Assembly (NCBI GenBank): GCA_937916185.1
Contig: CALGGD010000343.1
Coordinates: 1-8,252, forward strand
Length of the DNA: 8,252 bases
Source: an uncultured Oxalobacter sp.
GTDB taxonomy: Bacteria; Pseudomonadota; Gammaproteobacteria; Burkholderiales; Burkholderiaceae_D
Direction: 5' to 3'
Part shown: one piece after another, positions 6,253 to 8,252 of the stretch
Position numbering within the stretch: position 1 is the stretch's first letter
How the letters are laid out: every line of letters begins with the position of its first letter
Translations under genes and position numbers: made by a program
The notes under the pieces: generated by a model
Seen by the model: the letters and a program-made list of their open reading frames with translations, nothing else
Database searches by the model: none
Told to the model about the DNA's origin: nothing

Positions 6253-6320
6253 CCGGCGCTGATTTGCGGGAATGGCTTGCGGGCGCGGAAGGCGGAGCAC
6301 TTCAACAAATACGGCTAAGC
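6253..6320 (+). promoter_or_regulatory. SAM-II-type riboswitch aptamer upstream of metX
   Basis: The RNA carries the conserved SAM-II elements in order: GATTTG (6261-6266), GGCTTGC (6274-6280), an A-rich joining segment (AACAAAT, 6304-6310) and GCTAA (6314-6318). P1 pairs CC (6253-6254) and GCGCT (6256-6260) with GGCGCGG (6282-6288), leaving G6255 bulged. The pseudoknot P2 pairs loop bases GC (6279-6280), T6277 and GC (6275-6276) with GC (6314-6315), A6317 and GC (6319-6320). T6278 and T6316 face each other at the expected ligand position. A small hairpin (GAAG 6288-6291, CTTC 6300-6303) is inserted in the joining loop and shares G6288 with P1. SAM-II sensors bind S-adenosylmethionine and repress methionine genes, which suits metX. 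The identification is by recalled consensus and manual folding, not by a covariance model. Confidence 0.7.
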
Positions 6321-6331
6321 GGCTTAAAGAC

Positions 6332-6367
6332 AGTCCCTGCCAGAGAAGTGGCACGGGCTTTTTTTAT
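6332..6367 (+). terminator. Intrinsic terminator between the riboswitch and metX
   Basis: GTCCCTGCCA (6333-6342) pairs with TGGCACGGGC (6349-6358) around the loop GAGAAG, with one C-C mismatch and one G-T wobble, and A6332 can add a pair with T6359. Seven T residues (6359-6365) follow directly. It starts 12 nt after the aptamer and 53 nt before the metX start, the position expected for a ligand-controlled transcription attenuator. It would also stop any read-through from ptsI. Confidence 0.85.
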
Positions 6368-6419
6368 TATTATGTGAATGGGATTCCATGCGGGCGGAAT
6401 CTGTCGGAGCAGCAAATTC

Positions 6420-7553
6420 ATGCCATCATCAAGATACGTTTCACCCAAATCCATGTATTTCAGCGAGCCGCTTGTCCTTGAAAGCGGTGCAGGTATTGCA
6501 GGTTATACGCTGGTCTATGAAACCTATGGCACGCTGAATGCAGACCGTTCCAATGCGGTATTGGTCTGCCATGCCCTGAATGCTTCCCATCACGTCTCAG
6601 GTGTCTATGAAGACACCGGTGAAGTCGGCTGGTGGGACAATATGGTCGGTCCAGGAAAAGCGGTGGACACAGACCGTTTCTTTGTCATCGGTGTCAACAA
6701 TCTCGGCCATTGCTATGGGTCAACGGGGCCGATGCATATCAATCCTGCCACCGGTAAGCATTATGGTGCGGATTTCCCAGTCATGACGGTACAGGATTGG
6801 GTTGATGCGCAGGCACGCCTGGCAGATGGCCTCGGCATCCGGCGGTTCGCTGCAGTCATGGGCGGATCGTTGGGGGGCATGCAGGCAATGACCTGGACGC
6901 TCCGTTATCCTGACCGTGTTGCCAATGCGGTCATTATTGCGTCAACCTCCCATCTGTCCGCACAGAATATCGCTTTCAATGAGGTTGCCCGGACAGCGAT
7001 CCTCTCTGATCCAGACTTTCATGGCGGGGACTTCTATTCTTATGGTGTTGTCCCGAAAAACGGATTACGCGTCGCCCGGATGGTCGGTCACATCACCTAT
7101 CTGTCCAACGATGATATGTCTGAAAAGTTTGGACGTGAGCTGCGTTCGGGCGAATACAAGTTCGGTTATGGTGTTGAGTTCGAGATTGAGTCCTACCTTC
7201 AGTACCAAGGCAGCAAGTTCTCTTCGTTTTTCGATGCCAACACCTACCTGTTGATTACCCGTGCGTTGGATTATTTCGATCCTGCCGCCAAATATGGCGG
7301 AGACCTCTGCAAAGCGCTGGAAGAGACCCGTGCGAAGTACCTGATTGTTTCTTTTACGACAGACTGGCGTTTTTCACCGGAATGCAGCCGCATCATTGTC
7401 GATGCCCTTATCCATAATGGCAGGCAGGTGACGTATGCAGAAATCGATGCCCCGCATGGGCATGATGCGTTTCTTCTCAACGATGCCCGGTATCATGAGA
7501 CAGTCCGTGCCTATTATGACCGTATCTGGCAGGAAATCACGGGGATGAACTGA
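6420..7553 (+). CDS. metX: Homoserine O-acyltransferase MetX (probably O-succinyltransferase)
   Basis: Acylates L-homoserine, committing it to methionine synthesis. The 377-residue alpha/beta-hydrolase fold protein has the nucleophile Ser150 in GGSLGGMQ, the acid Asp315 in SFTTDWRF and the catalytic His348 in [18 protein letters not shown] (about 49-58) and [16 protein letters not shown] (about 89-104) form the oxyanion and substrate region. The close resemblance to betaproteobacterial MetX proteins, many of which use succinyl-CoA, suggests a succinyltransferase, but acetyl-CoA cannot be excluded by eye. ATG 6420 is preferred: GGAG (6406-6409) precedes it and [14 protein letters not shown] matches the family start. 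ATG 6378 has only T-rich sequence upstream. Expression is probably set by the SAM-II leader. metW follows after a single base. Confidence 0.94.
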   Translation: MPSSRYVSPKSMYFSEPLVLESGAGIAGYTLVYETYGTLNADRSNAVLVCHALNASHHVSGVYEDTGEVGWWDNMVGPGKAVDTDRFFVIGVNNLGHCYGSTGPMHINPATGKHYGADFPVMTVQDWVDAQARLADGLGIRRFAAVMGGSLGGMQAMTWTLRYPDRVANAVIIASTSHLSAQNIAFNEVARTAILSDPDFHGGDFYSYGVVPKNGLRVARMVGHITYLSNDDMSEKFGRELRSGEYKFGYGVEFEIESYLQYQGSKFSSFFDANTYLLITRALDYFDPAAKYGGDLCKALEETRAKYLIVSFTTDWRFSPECSRIIVDALIHNGRQVTYAEIDAPHGHDAFLLNDARYHETVRAYYDRIWQEITGMN

Positions 7554-7554
7554 T

Positions 7555-8178
7555 ATGAATGCGCCATCGCTTAAAAAGTTCCGTACCGATCTTGAATTTA
7601 TTGCTGAGTGGGTGAAAGACAATGCCTATGTGCTGGACCTTGGCTGTGGTTCTGGCGCATGGATGGAATACCTTCAGGCAACGAAAGGCTGTACGGGTTA
7701 CGGTGTCGAGATTGATGACCTGAAAATCCCGCCTTGCATCCGCCGTGGCGTCAATGTCATCCAGCATGACCTTGAACAGGGGCTGCCGTATTTCCAGAAC
7801 GATACGTTTGATACGGTTTTCTGCCTGTTGGCATTGCAGATGCTGAAAAATGTCGAACCCCTGATGAAGGAGATTGCCCGTGTCGGTAAAGAGGCGGTGG
7901 TCAGTTTCCCGAATTTCGCCTACTGGCGCAATCTTGAGACACTGAACAAGGACTGCCGTATGCCGGTTTCAGAAGAACTGCCTTATGAATGGTACAACTC
8001 ACCGAACCTCCGGTTTGCGACCATGCATGATTTTGAAGAACTGGCTGACCGGGTCGGCTTTGAGATCCTTGACCGCGTTGTGCTGCATGAAGGGGAAGTC
8101 GTCACGGACAATCCTTACCGGAATGGCAGTCTTGCTGTTTACAGGTTGCAGAAAAAAGCTGCAGCCCCAATCCGATAA
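7555..8178 (+). CDS. metW: Methionine biosynthesis protein MetW (SAM-dependent methyltransferase fold)
   Basis: A 207-residue class I methyltransferase-fold protein that accompanies MetX in proteobacteria. It is thought to support or activate homoserine acylation, although its exact activity is less well established. Motif I is VLDLGCGSGAWMEYL (about residues 26-40) and the acidic end of strand 2 is GVEIDD. The family-specific segments SFPNFAYWRNL and LPYEWYNSPNLRF are present. Its ATG lies one base after the metX stop, and the only ribosome binding sequence (GGGGATG, 7541-7547) is inside the end of metX, so translation is probably coupled. The TAA stop overlaps the ATG of the next gene (TAATG). 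Confidence 0.94.
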   Translation: MNAPSLKKFRTDLEFIAEWVKDNAYVLDLGCGSGAWMEYLQATKGCTGYGVEIDDLKIPPCIRRGVNVIQHDLEQGLPYFQNDTFDTVFCLLALQMLKNVEPLMKEIARVGKEAVVSFPNFAYWRNLETLNKDCRMPVSEELPYEWYNSPNLRFATMHDFEELADRVGFEILDRVVLHEGEVVTDNPYRNGSLAVYRLQKKAAAPIR

Positions 8179-8252
8179 TGGCAGAGACCAGCAAATGGAA
8201 GGCGTTGCTTGACCCACGCCTGCTGGGGTGCGTCAAGCAACGCCTTCCATTT
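8178..8252 (+). CDS. 5' end of an AmpG-like MFS permease gene (partial, probably disrupted)
   Basis: ATG 8178 overlaps the metW stop as TAATG. The frame begins MAETSKWKALLDPRLLG, which resembles the start of AmpG muropeptide permeases (a Trp, then ALxxPRLL, before the first membrane helix). ampG is also a frequent neighbour of metX-metW in Burkholderiales. From about 8231 the frame gives VKQRLPF instead of a hydrophobic helix, because the sequence there is the inverse complement of 8193-8213. Only about 17 residues can be native, so the assignment rests mostly on position. Confidence 0.45.
   Translation, partial: MAETSKWKALLDPRLLGCVKQRLPF
8193..8252. repeat. Perfect 21-bp inverted repeat at the window end
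   Basis: Bases 8193-8213 are exactly inverse-complementary to 8232-8252. After one C-C mismatch a further 3 pairs form (8215-8217 with 8228-8230) around a 10-nt loop. The left arm is the coding sequence for KWKALLD of the AmpG-like start. The right arm ends on the very last base, so the palindrome may continue outside. No T tract is visible. A fold-back artefact at a contig end is more likely than a natural terminator. Confidence 0.9.

Noticed and set aside
6211..6335. GGACTGTTT (6211-6219) can pair with AAGACAGTCC (6326-6335), a strong-looking antiterminator for the metX leader.
   Set aside because: The left arm overlaps the -35 element of the predicted metX promoter and lies upstream of its start, so it is absent from that transcript. 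It could matter only in read-through RNA from ptsI.
6378..6419. ATG 6378 as the metX start.
   Set aside because: It follows the terminator's T tract with no ribosome binding site, and its added residues ([11 protein letters not shown]) do not resemble MetX proteins.
1..8252. CRISPR arrays, tRNA or rRNA genes, and complete insertion sequences.
   Set aside because: No regularly spaced repeats, cloverleaf-like sequence, rRNA signature or transposase motif was seen on either strand.

Overview
This window carries a conserved chromosomal housekeeping block of a betaproteobacterium (Burkholderiales). An Oxalobacteraceae or Oxalobacter-like host is the best guess. The evidence is the Acidithiobacillus/betaproteobacterial-type glutamate-cysteine ligase, the order gshA-gshB-EIIA(Man)-HPr-EI, the adjacent metX-metW pair, and ubiK-comM on the other side. 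The assignment to family level is inference from gene content and moderate G+C, not from a search.

Left end (1-871): the tail of an unidentified gene (3-83) is followed by an A+T-rich stretch (39 of 120 bases are G or C in 121-240). A second gene start (about 223) runs into the reverse-strand comM gene. Only the N-terminal domain of ComM remains, and its AAA+ ATPase part is missing. A junction, biological or from assembly, therefore lies near position 355-361. comM is preceded on the reverse strand by ubiK, with a stop/start overlap of ATGA.

Centre (1138-6169): a divergent intergenic region of about 195 bp holds a perfect 8-bp inverted repeat. It separates ubiK from a tightly packed forward operon: gshA and gshB (the two steps of glutathione synthesis), then a mannose-family PTS EIIA, HPr and enzyme I. 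No EIIB, EIIC or EIID gene is present, so this looks like a phosphorelay used for regulation rather than sugar uptake.

Right end (6170-8252): the 250-bp ptsI-metX gap contains a complete regulatory unit. It has a sigma70-like promoter (TTGACG-17-TATCCT), an RNA with the conserved core and foldable pseudoknot of a SAM-II riboswitch, and an intrinsic terminator with a 7-T tract. After it come metX (homoserine acyltransferase) and metW. The layout predicts that S-adenosylmethionine shuts off methionine synthesis by premature transcription termination. A third gene resembling the start of ampG overlaps the metW stop codon. It is interrupted by a perfect 21-bp inverted repeat that runs to the last base, which looks like a fold-back at a contig end.

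The genes themselves are recognisable families. The points most worth checking are the SAM-II/terminator leader, the broken comM junction, the terminal palindrome and the divergent operator-like repeat.
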